Shown piece after piece: positions 6,666 to 16,783 of a DNA stretch of 64,000 nucleotides (its first letter is position 1; every line of letters begins with the position of its first letter). A program made the position numbers and the translations under genes. Below the pieces are notes generated by a model. The model made no database searches. It was given only the letters and a program-made list of their open reading frames with translations, and was not told the DNA's origin. The DNA comes from Avibacterium sp. 21-586 (GTDB taxonomy: Bacteria; Pseudomonadota; Gammaproteobacteria; Enterobacterales; Pasteurellaceae): contig NZ_JAKKOD010000001.1 in NCBI RefSeq assembly GCF_026226775.1, forward strand, positions 1-64,000, given 5' to 3'.

Positions 6666-8114
6666 TTAACTTGTTCCCCCTACCGTAATTTTTTCAATTT
6701 TTAATGCAGGTTGACCTACACCAACGGGAACGCTTTGGCCTTCTTTGCCGCATACACCAATACCGTGATCGATTTCTACTCTGTCGGCCACCATTGAGAT
6801 ATTTTGCATCACTTCAATTCCGCTACCGATTAAGGTTGCACCTTTTACTGGTTTGGTGATTTTGCCCTTTTCGATTAAATAAGCTTCAGAGGTTGAGAAC
6901 ACAAATTTACCTGAAGTGATGTCAACTTGACCACCGCCAAAGTGCGGTGCAAAAATGCCACGATCGACGGAAGCAATAAGATCGTCGAATTGGCTTTTAC
7001 CTTCTAGCATATAAGTATTGGTCATTCTTGGCATTGGTAAATGGGCATAACTTTCACGGCGGCCATTGCCCGTAGGCGCAACACCCATTAAACGCGCATT
7101 CATTTTGTCTTGCATATAACCTTGTAAAATGCCGTCTTTAATCAATACGTTGCATTGGCTTGGCACGCCTTCATCATCAATTGTGAGCGAGCCTCGGCGA
7201 TTTAGCAAGGTGCCGTCATCAACAATAGTGCAAAGCGGTGAAGTTACTAGCTCGCCCACTTTGCCTGTAAATAAGGAACTTTCTTTACGATTGAAGTCCC
7301 CTTCTAAGCCGTGTCCAACCGCCTCGTGTAATAGCACGCCCGGCCACCCCGCACCAAGCACAACAGGCATTAATCCAGCAGGGGCTGGGATCGCATTAAG
7401 ATTCACCAAAGCTTGTCGCACCGCTTCTTTTGCAAACGCCACTGCGCGCATTTCGCCATTGTCTATCTCAAAAAACCAATTTAATCCAAAGCGTCCGCCG
7501 CAGCCAGCGCTACCACGCTCACGCTTGCCATTTTCTTCCACCAAGACATAAATAGATAAGCGCACTAAAGGCCGAATATCTGCGGCTAATGTGCCATCAG
7601 TGGCGGCAATCAGCACTTCTTCATAAATTGCGCTTAAACTGGCGGAAACTTTGGTAACACGCGGATCAGCCGAACGTGCAGTGCGATCCACCAGATGCAA
7701 TAATTCAATTTTCTTTTCTTTACTTAGGCTTTCCAGTGGATTAATCGCCGCATAGCGTTGCACCGCAGAAACTGTTGTAAACGGCTGTGGCAAAATAAAA
7801 CTTTGCTGCATAGGCTGCGCAATGCCTTTCACTGCATTGGCACATTGCTGTAAGCTCGCCAAGTTGATTTGATCTGCATAGGCAAAGCCTGTTTTCTCGC
7901 CACTCACCGCACGCACGCCTACGCCGCGATCAATATGAAAACCGCCTTCTTTAATAATACCGTCTTCCAATACCCAGCTTTCATCTTGGCTCAGCTGAAA
8001 ATATAAATCCGCATAATCAATATTGCGGTGATCCATTAGGTTAAACACATTCAATAAATCTTGCGTTGCCAACTGGCTCGGTGCAAGTAGGGATTGAGTT
8101 ACTTTATTTAGCAT
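6666..8114 (-). CDS. tldD: metalloprotease TldD
   Basis: TldD forms a heterodimeric zinc protease with TldE (PmbA), acting on unfolded peptides, in microcin B17 maturation and on antitoxin CcdA. At 482 residues it matches E. coli TldD (481). The metal-binding helix HEAVGH lies at 263-268 within [13 protein letters not shown], and the glycine-rich C-terminal barrel ends with VGGTS. The ATG at 8114 begins [15 protein letters not shown]. It is read leftwards after rng, with a paired uptake-signal hairpin between them. pmbA is not in this window. Confidence 0.96.
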   Translation of the reverse strand: MLNKVTQSLLAPSQLATQDLLNVFNLMDHRNIDYADLYFQLSQDESWVLEDGIIKEGGFHIDRGVGVRAVSGEKTGFAYADQINLASLQQCANAVKGIAQPMQQSFILPQPFTTVSAVQRYAAINPLESLSKEKKIELLHLVDRTARSADPRVTKVSASLSAIYEEVLIAATDGTLAADIRPLVRLSIYVLVEENGKRERGSAGCGGRFGLNWFFEIDNGEMRAVAFAKEAVRQALVNLNAIPAPAGLMPVVLGAGWPGVLLHEAVGHGLEGDFNRKESSLFTGKVGELVTSPLCTIVDDGTLLNRRGSLTIDDEGVPSQCNVLIKDGILQGYMQDKMNARLMGVAPTGNGRRESYAHLPMPRMTNTYMLEGKSQFDDLIASVDRGIFAPHFGGGQVDITSGKFVFSTSEAYLIEKGKITKPVKGATLIGSGIEVMQNISMVADRVEIDHGIGVCGKEGQSVPVGVGQPALKIEKITVGGTS

Positions 8115-8184
8115 TGTTTTCTCTTATCAATAATAAGGGGCGAACAAGCCTGTTCACCCTAATTAAAAAATTTCTAAAATTCAG

Positions 8185-8229
8185 ACCGCACTTTGATTTG
8201 TCTTAATTTGTTTGCAAACAAAGTGCGGT
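8185..8229 (-). terminator. inverted uptake-signal pair between rng and tldD
   Basis: ACCGCACTTT (8185-8194) and AAAGTGCGGT (8220-8229) form a 10-bp inverted repeat with a 25-base loop 16 bp after the rng stop. Inverted uptake signals often serve as terminators in this family; the long loop makes this one weaker. Confidence 0.55.
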
Positions 8230-8245
8230 GCTTTTTGGTGAAATT

Positions 8246-9721
8246 CTACATTACCACCACATCAAATTGTTCTTGGTGGTAGTATACTTCAGTTTTTATT
8301 TGGATTTGTTTACCGACAAACACTTCTAATTCAGCCACAAGGCCGTGGCTTTCTTCGTTGATCAGATAATCTGCCACCGCTCTGGAAGCATACACTACAA
8401 ATTTTTCACTATCAAACAGGTGGTGTACGCGGATAATTTCACGCATAATTTCGTAGCAAATGGTTTCTACGGTTTTTATTCGTCCACGTCCGCTACATTC
8501 TGGGCATTCATCACATAAAACGTGCTCTAAACTCTCGCGGGTGCGTTTGCGCGTCATTTCCACTAAACCAAGTTGGGTAAAGCCGTTTACACTGGTTTTT
8601 ACGCGATCTTTCGCGAGCGCTTCTTGTAAGGATTCCAGCACACGAGTTTGATGTTCTTCTTTTTGCATATCGATAAAATCAATGATGATAATGCCACCTA
8701 GATTGCGTAGCTGAAGCTGTTGGGCAATGGCTTTGGTTGCTTCAATATTAGTATTGAAAATGGTTTCTTCAAGGTTTCGATGCCCCACGAATGCACCAGT
8801 ATTGATGTCAATGGTGGTCATTGCTTCCGTTTGTTCGATAATGAGATAACCACCTGATTTGAGATTAACACGTTTGTCTAATGCGGTATGAATAGCATTT
8901 TCCACGCCATAGACGTCAAACAAGGGTTGCTTTCCTGAGTGAAGGACCAGCTTGTCCATTAAATTCGGGATAAATTCTTCCGTAAATTGTTTCAGTTCAT
9001 CAAAGCAAAGATGAGAATCAATGCGGATTTTTTCTAGATCTACCCCGATAAAATCGCGCAAAATACGTTGTGGTAAGGCTAATTCACCGTAAAGCATTGA
9101 ACGAGTTGGATATTTTGCGCGGCGCTCCATTACTTTGCGCCATAGGCGTTTTAAAAATTCTGCATCTTGCAACAAATCCTCTTCGCTTGCGCCTTCTGCC
9201 GCAGTACGAATAATAAAGCCGCCTAACTCATCGCAAAAAGGCAATACTAGATCTTTTAATCGGGCACGTTCTTCTTCACTTTCAATTCGTTGCGATACGC
9301 CGACGTGGCTGTTTTCTGGCATAAATACGAGATAGCGAGAGGGGAGGGTGATATCTGTTGTCAGCCTTGCACCTTTGGTGCCAAGGGGATCTTTGACCAC
9401 TTGCACGACAATATCTTGCCCTTCACGCACAAGTTCGGCAATATCTTTCACGATAAATTGTTTTTTCTCGTTTTCATCTACACATTCTGTGTGCGAAACA
9501 ATGTCAGATGCGTGCAAAAATGCCGCTTTTTCCAAGCCAATATCCACAAAAGCTGATTGCATTCCGGGCAACACACGCGTTACGCGCCCTTTATAAATAT
9601 TGCCAACAATGCCCCGTTTGGCTTGGCGTTCGATATGTACTTCTTTCAAAATCCCAGTATCCACAAGGGCGATGCGAGTTTCGCTTGGCGTTACATTAAC
9701 TAATAATTCTACCGTTTCCAT
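8246..9721 (-). CDS. rng: ribonuclease G
   Basis: A single-strand endoribonuclease that matures the 16S rRNA 5' end and degrades some mRNAs. The 491 residues match E. coli RNase G (489); the long C-terminal scaffold of RNase E is absent. An S1 domain covers about 37-125 (GNIYKGRVTRVLPGMQSAFVDIG). The catalytic DNase-I-like region has the DINTGAFVG and IIIIDFIDM acidic segments. The zinc-link CPEC occurs within LCDECPECSGRGR. The start METVELLVNVTPSETRIA aligns with E. coli MTAELLVNVTPSETRVA. The Shine-Dalgarno is weak. It lies upstream of tldD on the same strand. Confidence 0.96.
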   Translation of the reverse strand: METVELLVNVTPSETRIALVDTGILKEVHIERQAKRGIVGNIYKGRVTRVLPGMQSAFVDIGLEKAAFLHASDIVSHTECVDENEKKQFIVKDIAELVREGQDIVVQVVKDPLGTKGARLTTDITLPSRYLVFMPENSHVGVSQRIESEEERARLKDLVLPFCDELGGFIIRTAAEGASEEDLLQDAEFLKRLWRKVMERRAKYPTRSMLYGELALPQRILRDFIGVDLEKIRIDSHLCFDELKQFTEEFIPNLMDKLVLHSGKQPLFDVYGVENAIHTALDKRVNLKSGGYLIIEQTEAMTTIDINTGAFVGHRNLEETIFNTNIEATKAIAQQLQLRNLGGIIIIDFIDMQKEEHQTRVLESLQEALAKDRVKTSVNGFTQLGLVEMTRKRTRESLEHVLCDECPECSGRGRIKTVETICYEIMREIIRVHHLFDSEKFVVYASRAVADYLINEESHGLVAELEVFVGKQIQIKTEVYYHQEQFDVVVM

Positions 9722-9854
9722 ATTAATCTTATTTATTTATTTTTCTGCTGGTTAGTCTAGCGAAAAGGGAAATAGAATAACAGTACCAAATCAGGTAAAA
9801 TATGACCTTTCTCAAATTTTAACCATTTCTTTTGGAATGTTCAGTTTATAAATT

Positions 9855-10820
9855 ATGATCGATTTTCGTCCTTTTTATCAACAAATTGCAACCAGCTCGC
9901 TTTCAGCTTGGCTGGAAACACTGCCCGCTCAACTTAAACAGTGGGAAAAGCAAACCCACGGCGATTATGCCAAATGGGCAAAAATTGTAGATTTTCTGCC
10001 TGATTTGCACGCCAATCAGATTAATTTAAAAAGTGCGGTGCAATCTGAGGGCGATTTTGAACTCAGTGCAGGCGAGCGTCAGCGTATTATTTATCATCTC
10101 AAGCAATTAATGCCTTGGCGCAAAGGGCCTTATCATCTTTATAGCATTCATATTGATTGCGAATGGCGTTCTGATTTCAAATGGGAGCGCGTACTGCCTC
10201 ACCTTGCGCCACTCAAAGATCGCGTGATTTTAGATGTGGGCTGCGGCAGTGGCTACCATATGTGGCGAATGGTGGGGGAAGGGGCAAAAATGGTGGTGGG
10301 CATTGATCCTACAGAATTATTTTTATGTCAGTTTGAAGCGGTGCGTAAATTGCTGAATAATGATCGCCGCGCCAATTTAATCCCCCTTGGGATTGAACAA
10401 ATGCAACCGTTAGGCGTGTTTGATACTGTGTTTTCAATGGGGGTGCTGTATCATCGCAAATCGCCTTTTGAACATTTTACGCAATTGAAAAATCAGCTAA
10501 GAGCAGGCGGTGAATTAGTGCTTGAAACCTTAGTTATTGATGGTGATGAAAACACGGTGCTTGTGCCGCAAGATCGCTACGCCAAAATGAAAAACGTGTA
10601 TTTTATCCCTTCGGTCAACGCCTTGATTTTATGGCTAGAAAAAAGCGGATTTCACAATGTGCGCTGTGTAGATGTGGCCGTAACCAATCTTGAAGAACAA
10701 CGTAAAACCGAATGGCTAGAAAATGAAAGCTTAATTGATTTTCTTGATCCACAAGATCATCGCAAAACCATTGAAGGCTATCCTGCGCCTAAAAGAGCGG
10801 TGATTTTAGCAAATAAATAA
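9855..10820 (+). CDS. cmoB: tRNA U34 carboxymethyltransferase
   Basis: CmoB transfers a carboxymethyl group from carboxy-S-adenosylmethionine to 5-hydroxyuridine at tRNA position 34, giving cmo5U. At 321 residues it is the usual length (323 in E. coli). The SAM-type motif [15 protein letters not shown] lies at about 124-138, and VGIDPTQLF-like and VLVP(Q)[14 protein letters not shown] segments are conserved. cmoA, which makes the cofactor, is not adjacent. The gene is convergent with maeB. Confidence 0.96.
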   Translation: MIDFRPFYQQIATSSLSAWLETLPAQLKQWEKQTHGDYAKWAKIVDFLPDLHANQINLKSAVQSEGDFELSAGERQRIIYHLKQLMPWRKGPYHLYSIHIDCEWRSDFKWERVLPHLAPLKDRVILDVGCGSGYHMWRMVGEGAKMVVGIDPTELFLCQFEAVRKLLNNDRRANLIPLGIEQMQPLGVFDTVFSMGVLYHRKSPFEHFTQLKNQLRAGGELVLETLVIDGDENTVLVPQDRYAKMKNVYFIPSVNALILWLEKSGFHNVRCVDVAVTNLEEQRKTEWLENESLIDFLDPQDHRKTIEGYPAPKRAVILANK

Positions 10821-10870
10821 TTAGAAAAAACACCGCATTTTTATCTAGTTATAAGCAATATAGAATAAAA

Positions 10871-10896
10871 ATGGGAGCAAAATCAGCTGCTCCCAT
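10871..10896 (-). terminator. terminator of maeB (between cmoB and maeB)
   Basis: ATGGGAGCA (10871-10879) and TGCTCCCAT (10888-10896) form a 9-bp stem with an 8-base loop. On the minus strand a T-rich stretch follows, so it fits as the maeB terminator and may also stop cmoB transcripts. Confidence 0.8.
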
Positions 10897-10914
10897 TCCA
10901 TTGATTCTTGATCT

Positions 10915-13185
10915 TTATACTTCTTGCTGTGCTTTCACTGCAGCGACCGCCACCATATTGATAATACGGCGAACAGAAGACGCTGAGGTTAAAATATGCG
11001 CAGTTTTATTTACGCCCATTAAGATTGGTCCAATGGTGATTGGTGTTGCTGTGCCTTGTAGCAAGTTAAGGCTGATTCGCGCTGCTTCCATTGTTGGCAT
11101 AATTAGTAAGTTTGCTGCGCCTTTTAACGGGCTATCTGGCATTACGTCTTTGCGTAAACTTTCGGAAAGCGCAATGTCGCAGTGCATTTCACCGTCAATG
11201 ATTAATTCTGGCGCTTTTTCACGTACAAGTTTTAACACTTCACGCATTTTCACTGCATTTTCATCATTGAAGCTGCCATAGTTAGAATGGGAAACCAATG
11301 CCACTTGTGGCTCGATACCAAAACGGCGAACTTCTGCCGCAGACATTAAGGTGATTTCTGCTAATTCTTCCGCTGTTGGATTTGGATTAACGAACGTATC
11401 GGCGATAAACAAGTTGCCTGTTGGTAACACCAAACCATTGACAGTAGCGGGAATTGCACCTGCTTTCACACCAGTAAAATCTTTGATTGCCCCTAAATGA
11501 GAAGCATAAGGTCCAACCAATCCACATAGCATTGCATCTGCTTTGCCAAGTTCTAATAACACGGTGCCAAGTGCGGTTGGATTATGCAACATTTTACGTT
11601 TTGCGCCTGATGGTGTCATTCCTTGGCGTTTTAGCTTGTCGTGATAACGTTGCCAGCATTCGTCATAGTAAGGATTGTTTTCAATGTCGATAATGTCAAA
11701 ATCACGTCCAATTTCAAGATGCAAACCAAGTTTTTTGATTTTTTCTTCGATGATGTGCGTACGCCCTAACAAAACAGGTTGTGCAATGCCTAAAGTGGCA
11801 ATTTCTTGCACGGCGTGAAGTACGCGCGTTTCTTCGCCGTCTGTTAGTAAGACGCGTTTTTTGTCTTGTTTTGCTTGGGCGAACACCGGTTTCATAAATA
11901 AATTCGTTTTGTAAACGAATTGAGTGAGTTTTTCTAAATAGGCATCAAAATCTTCAATCGGACGAGTTGCCACACCGCTATCCATCGCCGCTTTCGCGAC
12001 CGCAGGGGCAATTTTCACAATAAGACGTGGATCGAACGGTTTTGGAATTAAGTAATCCGGCCCAAAAGAAATTTCTGCACCACCATAGGCAGAAGTAACC
12101 ACTTCGCTTTGCTCAGCCAAGGCGAGATCCGCAATAGCATACACCGCAGCTAATTTCATTTCTTCATTAATGGTGGTGGCGCTCACATCTAATGCACCAC
12201 GGAAAATGAATGGGAAACAAAGCACGTTATTTACTTGGTTTGGATAGTCTGAACGGCCTGTACAAACAATCGCATCAGGGCGAACTTCTTTGGCAAGTGG
12301 CGGTAAAATTTCAGGTTCTGGGTTCGCCAAGGCAAGAATCAGCGGATTTGGTGCCATCATTTTAACCATTTCTTGGGTTAATGCCCCTGCGGCGGAACAG
12401 CCAAGGAAAATATCACAATTCGGCATTGCGTCTGCTAAGGTGCGCGTGCCGTTATCTTCAATGGCGTAAAGCTTTTTGGTTTCGTCCATTCGTTCATCAC
12501 GACCGTTGAAAATCACGCCTTTAGAATCGCACACGGTGATGTGTTCTTTTTTCATTCCAAGAGAAACCAGCAAGTTCAAGCAAGCAATAGAGGCCGCGCC
12601 TGCGCCTGATGCCACTAATTTTACGTCTTCAATTTTTTTATTTACAATGCGTAAACCGTTGATCACCGCGGCGGCTGAAATAATGGCTGTGCCGTGCTGA
12701 TCATCGTGGAATACCGGAATATTCATTCGTTCACGCAATTTTTGTTCAATGTAAAAACACTCAGGGGCCTTGATGTCTTCTAGGTTAATACCGCCGAAAG
12801 TTGGCTCAAGTGCGGCGATAATTTCTACTAATTTATCAGGATCTTTTTCATCAATTTCAATGTCAAACACATCTACGCCAGCAAACTTTTTAAATAGCAC
12901 GCCTTTCCCTTCCATTACGGGTTTGCCTGCTAATGCGCCGATATTGCCTAAACCTAGCACCGCTGTTCCATTAGAAATTACCGCAACAAGATTACCGCGA
13001 GACGTGTATTTATATGCGTTGGCAGGATCTTTTTCAATTTCTAAACAAGGCTCAGCCACCCCCGGTGAATAGGCTAAAGCGAGATCACGCTGCGTGGCGA
13101 GAGATTTGGTTGGGGTAACTTCAATTTTTCCCGGTTTTGGAAATTCGTGGAAATCAAGCGCCGCTTGGCGTAATTGTGCGTCCAT
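10915..13185 (-). CDS. maeB: NADP-dependent malic enzyme with PTA-like domain
   Basis: The enzyme decarboxylates malate to pyruvate with NADP reduction. The 756 residues (759 in E. coli MaeB) comprise the malic domain (about 1-160, including HDDQHGTAI), a Rossmann NAD(P) domain (about 165-410) and a phosphotransacetylase-like domain (about 430-756) that is regulatory in the family. AAGGAC precedes the ATG. It is divergent from rsuA across about 205 bp that contain an uptake signal and an rsuA-proximal TACAAT. Confidence 0.96.
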   Translation of the reverse strand: MDAQLRQAALDFHEFPKPGKIEVTPTKSLATQRDLALAYSPGVAEPCLEIEKDPANAYKYTSRGNLVAVISNGTAVLGLGNIGALAGKPVMEGKGVLFKKFAGVDVFDIEIDEKDPDKLVEIIAALEPTFGGINLEDIKAPECFYIEQKLRERMNIPVFHDDQHGTAIISAAAVINGLRIVNKKIEDVKLVASGAGAASIACLNLLVSLGMKKEHITVCDSKGVIFNGRDERMDETKKLYAIEDNGTRTLADAMPNCDIFLGCSAAGALTQEMVKMMAPNPLILALANPEPEILPPLAKEVRPDAIVCTGRSDYPNQVNNVLCFPFIFRGALDVSATTINEEMKLAAVYAIADLALAEQSEVVTSAYGGAEISFGPDYLIPKPFDPRLIVKIAPAVAKAAMDSGVATRPIEDFDAYLEKLTQFVYKTNLFMKPVFAQAKQDKKRVLLTDGEETRVLHAVQEIATLGIAQPVLLGRTHIIEEKIKKLGLHLEIGRDFDIIDIENNPYYDECWQRYHDKLKRQGMTPSGAKRKMLHNPTALGTVLLELGKADAMLCGLVGPYASHLGAIKDFTGVKAGAIPATVNGLVLPTGNLFIADTFVNPNPTAEELAEITLMSAAEVRRFGIEPQVALVSHSNYGSFNDENAVKMREVLKLVREKAPELIIDGEMHCDIALSESLRKDVMPDSPLKGAANLLIMPTMEAARISLNLLQGTATPITIGPILMGVNKTAHILTSASSVRRIINMVAVAAVKAQQEV

Positions 13186-13390
13186 AAAACAGTCCTTATA
13201 ACAATTTGAAAAGGTTGTGAGAGTAATTCAATACTCTATTATAGGCAAAAAAATCAGAAAATCTGTGATTTACAACACATTATTTACAATTCATTCACAA
13301 AATCAACCGCACTTTTGTTTTCGCTCTAACTAGGGTTTTATGCCGAGATGTTGTACAATATTTCGTTTTTATTAATGAGAAAATCACGCA

Positions 13391-14086
13391 ATGAGATTAG
13401 ATAAATTTTTAGCCGAACAAACAGGGCTAACGCGCACTCAAGCCAATAAAGCGCTACGTCAAAGTGCGGTGCAAATTAATGGAAAAATTGAGAAAAACGG
13501 TGCAACCAAAGTGAGTGCAGAAGATGAGATTTACTTTGATGGTGAACGCCTTAGTTGGTTTGAAGCAGGGCATTACATTATGCTGAATAAACCACAAGGC
13601 TATGTTTGTTCCAATGATGACGGCGATTACCCTACAATTTATCAATTCTTTGATTATCCCCTTGCTGGTAAATTGCACAGTGCGGGGCGGTTAGATGTGG
13701 ATACTACAGGACTGGTGTTGCTTACCGATGATGGGCAGTGGTCGCATCGCATTACGTCACCAAAGCATCATTGCGAGAAAACCTATTTGGTTACCCTTGC
13801 CGATCCTGTAGAAAATCATTATCAACAAGCCTGCGCTGAAGGCATTTTATTGCGTGGTGAAAAACACCTCACTAAGTCGGCAAAACTTGAGATTATTGAT
13901 GATTACAATGTGAATCTTACCCTAAGCGAAGGGCGTTATCATCAAGTAAAACGAATGTTTGCTGCTTTAGGCAACAAAGTGATTGGGCTGCACCGCTGGA
14001 AAATTGGCGATGTAGTGCTAGATGAACAATTGGAAGAGGGGGAATACCGCCCTTTAAGCGCAGAAGAATTAAACGCATTAAAATAA
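13391..14086 (+). CDS. rsuA: 16S rRNA pseudouridine-516 synthase
   Basis: RsuA makes pseudouridine 516 in 16S rRNA. It has 231 residues, the same as E. coli RsuA. An S4 RNA-binding domain covers about 1-60 (MRLDKFLAEQTGLTRTQANK). The catalytic Asp lies in GRLDVDTTGLVLLTDDGQ at about 99-116, and the EGRYHQVKRMFAA motif is near 190. It is followed after 10 bp by bcr, the same neighbour as in E. coli, which separates it from other RsuA/RluE paralogues. Confidence 0.94.
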   Translation: MRLDKFLAEQTGLTRTQANKALRQSAVQINGKIEKNGATKVSAEDEIYFDGERLSWFEAGHYIMLNKPQGYVCSNDDGDYPTIYQFFDYPLAGKLHSAGRLDVDTTGLVLLTDDGQWSHRITSPKHHCEKTYLVTLADPVENHYQQACAEGILLRGEKHLTKSAKLEIIDDYNVNLTLSEGRYHQVKRMFAALGNKVIGLHRWKIGDVVLDEQLEEGEYRPLSAEELNALK

Positions 14087-14096
14087 GGATAGCATT

Positions 14097-15290
14097 TTGA
14101 GCGAAAAAACGATTCATAAACCCAGCTTTATTTTTATTTTGACCCTTGGGCTACTTTCAATGTTGCCACCGCTTGGAGTAGATATGTATTTGCCTGCCTT
14201 TTTGCGAATGTCGCAAGATTTGCACGTTAGCCCGGAACAAATTCAGCATACCCTAACCTTTTTCGCTTACGGTATGGCGGCAGGGCAGCTTTTCTGGGGG
14301 CCGGTGGGCGATAGCTATGGGCGTAAACCCATTATTCTGCTAGGTGTAATTGTCAGTGCTATTACCGCGTTAATTCTCACGACAATTAATCAAATTGGCA
14401 GTTTTACCGTGTTACGCTTTATGCAAGGTTTTTTTGGTGCCGCACCAGTGGTACTTGTTGGTGCGTTGTTGCGCGATCTTTTCAGCAAAAATCAACTTTC
14501 GCGCACAATGTCCACAATCACCCTTGTGTTTATGATAGCTCCACTTGTTGCGCCAATTATCGGTGGTTATTTGGTTACTTATTTCCATTGGCACTCTATT
14601 TTTTATGTGATTGCAGTAATGGGGGCATTGAGTACCTTGTTGGTGTTTTTCATTATTCCTGAAACCCATAAAAAAGAAAATCGTATTCCCTTACGTTTAA
14701 ACATTGTAGTGCGCAATTTTGTGAATTTATGGCAGAAAAAAGAAGTGCTAGGTTATATGTTTATGAGCGCCTTTGGCTTTGGTGGCTTGTTTGCTTTCTT
14801 AACCGCAGGATCGATTGTGTATATCGGCATTTATGGTATTTCCGAGCAAAACTTTGGCTATTTCTTTATGCTGAATATTAGTGTGATGACCTTAGGGTCA
14901 TTTTTAAACGGGCGTTTAGTTACCAAAGTAGGTGCAGAAAAAATGCTGCAAACAGGTTTGATCATTCAATTTATTGCGGCGATTTGGCTATTATTAGTGG
15001 TGTTTTTCGATCTGGGTTTTTGGTCAATAGCGATTGGTGTGGCACTGTTTGTTGGGCAGAATTCGCTCATCAGCTCAAATGCAATGGCATCCATTTTAGA
15101 AAAATTCCCTGCAATGGCTGGTACGGCGAATTCAATGGTGGGCAGCGTACGTTTCGGCACGGGCGCTTGTGTTGGATCGCTTGTTGCATTAATGAAAATT
15201 AACAGTGCCGCGCCAATGCTTTTAACGATGGTTGGTTGCTCATTTTTAGCGGTAAGCTGCTATTATTTCTTAACCTATAAACGCCTATAA
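14097..15290 (+). CDS. bcr: Bcr/CflA-family drug efflux transporter
   Basis: An inner-membrane major-facilitator exporter with 12 predicted helices; E. coli Bcr (396 residues) confers bicyclomycin and sulfonamide resistance, and this product has 397. The MFS motif between helices 2 and 3 reads WGPVGDSYGRKP (about 63-74). Initiation is at a TTG (14097), preceded by AAGGA at a suitable distance; the protein then starts MSEKTIHKPSF. Its last 6 bases overlap the convergent MerR-type gene. Substrate is inferred from family only. Confidence 0.9.
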   Translation: MSEKTIHKPSFIFILTLGLLSMLPPLGVDMYLPAFLRMSQDLHVSPEQIQHTLTFFAYGMAAGQLFWGPVGDSYGRKPIILLGVIVSAITALILTTINQIGSFTVLRFMQGFFGAAPVVLVGALLRDLFSKNQLSRTMSTITLVFMIAPLVAPIIGGYLVTYFHWHSIFYVIAVMGALSTLLVFFIIPETHKKENRIPLRLNIVVRNFVNLWQKKEVLGYMFMSAFGFGGLFAFLTAGSIVYIGIYGISEQNFGYFFMLNISVMTLGSFLNGRLVTKVGAEKMLQTGLIIQFIAAIWLLLVVFFDLGFWSIAIGVALFVGQNSLISSNAMASILEKFPAMAGTANSMVGSVRFGTGACVGSLVALMKINSAAPMLLTMVGCSFLAVSCYYFLTYKRL

Positions 15291-15683
15291 TTTCGTTTTT
15301 TCCGTTAGCTCTGAAAGAATAGAACAATCAGGGCTATCATTTCCTTGGCAAGAACAATGCCAGCGTTGCAATAAATCTAACATTTTTTGTAAGCTCGCAA
15401 TTTTATCTTTTAGCTCTGTAATATGTTGTTCTGTAATGGCTTTTACTTCGCGACTAGTACGATTAGGATCCTGATTTAGCCTTAACAATTCACGAATTTG
15501 TTGTAATGAAAATCCCACTTTACGCGCATTACTGATAAAACACAGCTGATTTAAATCCTGCTCAGAATAAAAACGATAACCTGATAAGGTACGTTGTGGC
15601 TCTGGCAATAATCCCGCTTTTTCATAATCTCTAATTTGCTTGCTAGAGAGTCTAGCTTTTTCAGCTGCTTGACTGATATTCAT
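15285..15683 (-). CDS. MerR-family metal-responsive regulator, CueR-like
   Basis: A 132-residue MerR protein with an N-terminal winged helix (MNISQAAEKARLSSKQIRDYEKAGLL, about 1-26), a long dimerisation helix, and a C-terminal loop holding CQGNDSPDC: two cysteines with seven residues between them, the spacing of the Cu(I)-binding cysteines of CueR. A second Cys two residues before the first is extra. CueR activates copper export genes, but no CopA or CueO homologue is in the window, so the target is elsewhere or it regulates something else. Its 3' end overlaps bcr by 6 bp. Confidence 0.85.
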   Translation of the reverse strand: MNISQAAEKARLSSKQIRDYEKAGLLPEPQRTLSGYRFYSEQDLNQLCFISNARKVGFSLQQIRELLRLNQDPNRTSREVKAITEQHITELKDKIASLQKMLDLLQRWHCSCQGNDSPDCSILSELTEKTKL

Positions 15684-15851
15684 ACTATATATCTTTCTAT
15701 TTGGTCAAAAATAAATAAGTCATATTACATAATGGTTTTGTTTACTACTTTTTTATCAAGAGACTGTAGATTTTACTTATCTATATTTTCTATCATAGCT
15801 TCTATGAGTGTTATATCCCAAATAAAATAAAAAATATTGTAAGACAACGAT

Positions 15852-15883
15852 AATAAATAGGTGAGATACACCACCTATTTATT
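15852..15883 (-). terminator. hairpin at the 3' end of the RIC gene
   Basis: AATAAATAGGTG (15852-15863) and CACCTATTTATT (15872-15883) form a perfect 12-bp stem with an 8-base loop. The stem overlaps the stop codon of the RIC gene. No long T-run follows, so termination is probable rather than certain. Confidence 0.55.
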
Positions 15884-16382
15884 ATTCACTTAATACTTTT
15901 TTGAATAAAATGTCATTTTCTGTATAAATGTGTTCTTGCAGGTCATCGCAAAATTCCTGAATACCTTGATAAAGGTTACGCCAAGAACAGCAAGCATCAG
16001 GTGGTGGCGTCATATTATTTGTGAGAGAACGTAGTACTTCAATCGTGGCATTATGTTCATCATGTTCAAATTCCATTACCTGAATTGGCATTCTTGCCAT
16101 CATATAATTTCCAGCTTGAATCATAGGGAACAAAATTTGTTCTTCTTTCATCATATGACTGGATAGGTCTGCGTAGGTATTTTTCAAGGCATTAGCCAAA
16201 CCTTTCGGGCAATCGGTGAGATTACTATGGCGTTCTTCTACTTTTTCTGCGAGAGGAATAAGTTCCTCTAACTGTTCTCGATGACGTTGATGAAAACGTG
16301 ATAAAATATGTGAGATAGTGTCAGAATAACTGGCATCTTTCCATTTTTCTTCGGCTGATTTCATTCTATTTTCTAAAGACAT
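15882..16382 (-). CDS. RIC/YtfE-type iron-sulfur cluster repair protein lacking the N-terminal domain
   Basis: A 166-residue hemerythrin-like di-iron protein. All six metal ligands of E. coli YtfE are present with identical spacing: His31, His76, Glu80, His107, His151 and Glu155 correspond to His84, His129, Glu133, His160, His204 and Glu208. RIC proteins repair Fe-S clusters damaged by nitric oxide or peroxide. The usual N-terminal ScdA_N domain of about 53 residues with its CC motif is absent. No reading frame for it is found upstream, and GAAGG sits eight bases before this ATG, so the short form looks genuine. An FNR-like site lies about 100 bp upstream. Confidence 0.88.
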   Translation of the reverse strand: MSLENRMKSAEEKWKDASYSDTISHILSRFHQRHREQLEELIPLAEKVEERHSNLTDCPKGLANALKNTYADLSSHMMKEEQILFPMIQAGNYMMARMPIQVMEFEHDEHNATIEVLRSLTNNMTPPPDACCSWRNLYQGIQEFCDDLQEHIYTENDILFKKVLSE

Positions 16383-16734
16383 AGCTTAACCTTCATTTTA
16401 GTAGTTAAAATCTGAGTTAAATAGTAAGGTATTTATATCAAAAACCAAAATAGTTTTAGAAAAAAACGTAAAATTTATGATCTATATCAGATTTAGTTTA
16501 GTGAAATTGAATAAAGATAAATACTGGCTTTGATGCTTTTCTTCAGTATTTTGCAAAATATTGTAAACCATTTTTCTTTTATTTTGACATAATATCAAAA
16601 TCAACGTGGATAGTAGCAAGATGATTGTTTTAACAAGCTGTGCTAGGTAACTGAAAAATTACCCATTTAGGATAAAATACCCTTAATCAGAAAAAAGAGA
16701 TTAGTTTACTTATCTAGCTTAGTTCATAAAAAAT
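16383..16734. other. upstream region of the RIC gene
   Basis: Non-coding and AT-rich. It holds the FNR-like site at 16477 and a second perfect inverted repeat, TTTTGA-N7-TCAAAA (16582-16600). No gene is recognisable between the RIC start and the transporter terminator. Confidence 0.6.
16477..16490 (-). promoter_or_regulatory. FNR-like operator upstream of the RIC gene
   Basis: ATGATCTATATCAG keeps the TGAT-N4-ATCA core of the FNR consensus TTGATNNNNATCAA, with mismatches only at the outermost bases. It is centred about 100 bp before the RIC start. Control by oxygen or nitric oxide would suit the protein's role. Pattern-based. Confidence 0.55.
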
Positions 16735-16762
16735 GTAGAAGCTCAAAAGTGAGCTTCTACAT
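16735..16762 (-). terminator. terminator of the MHS transporter gene
   Basis: TGTAGAAGCTCA (16735-16746), loop AAAG, TGAGCTTCTACA (16751-16762): a perfect 12-bp stem followed on the minus strand by TTTTTT, 21 bp beyond the transporter stop. Confidence 0.92.
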
Positions 16763-16783
16763 CTTAGTTTAAAACGCATATAG

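Noticed and set aside
14412-14669. Antisense frames inside bcr, maeB, infB, nusA and other long genes
   Set aside because: They mirror conserved genes on the other strand, have no ribosome sites and show no recognisable families.
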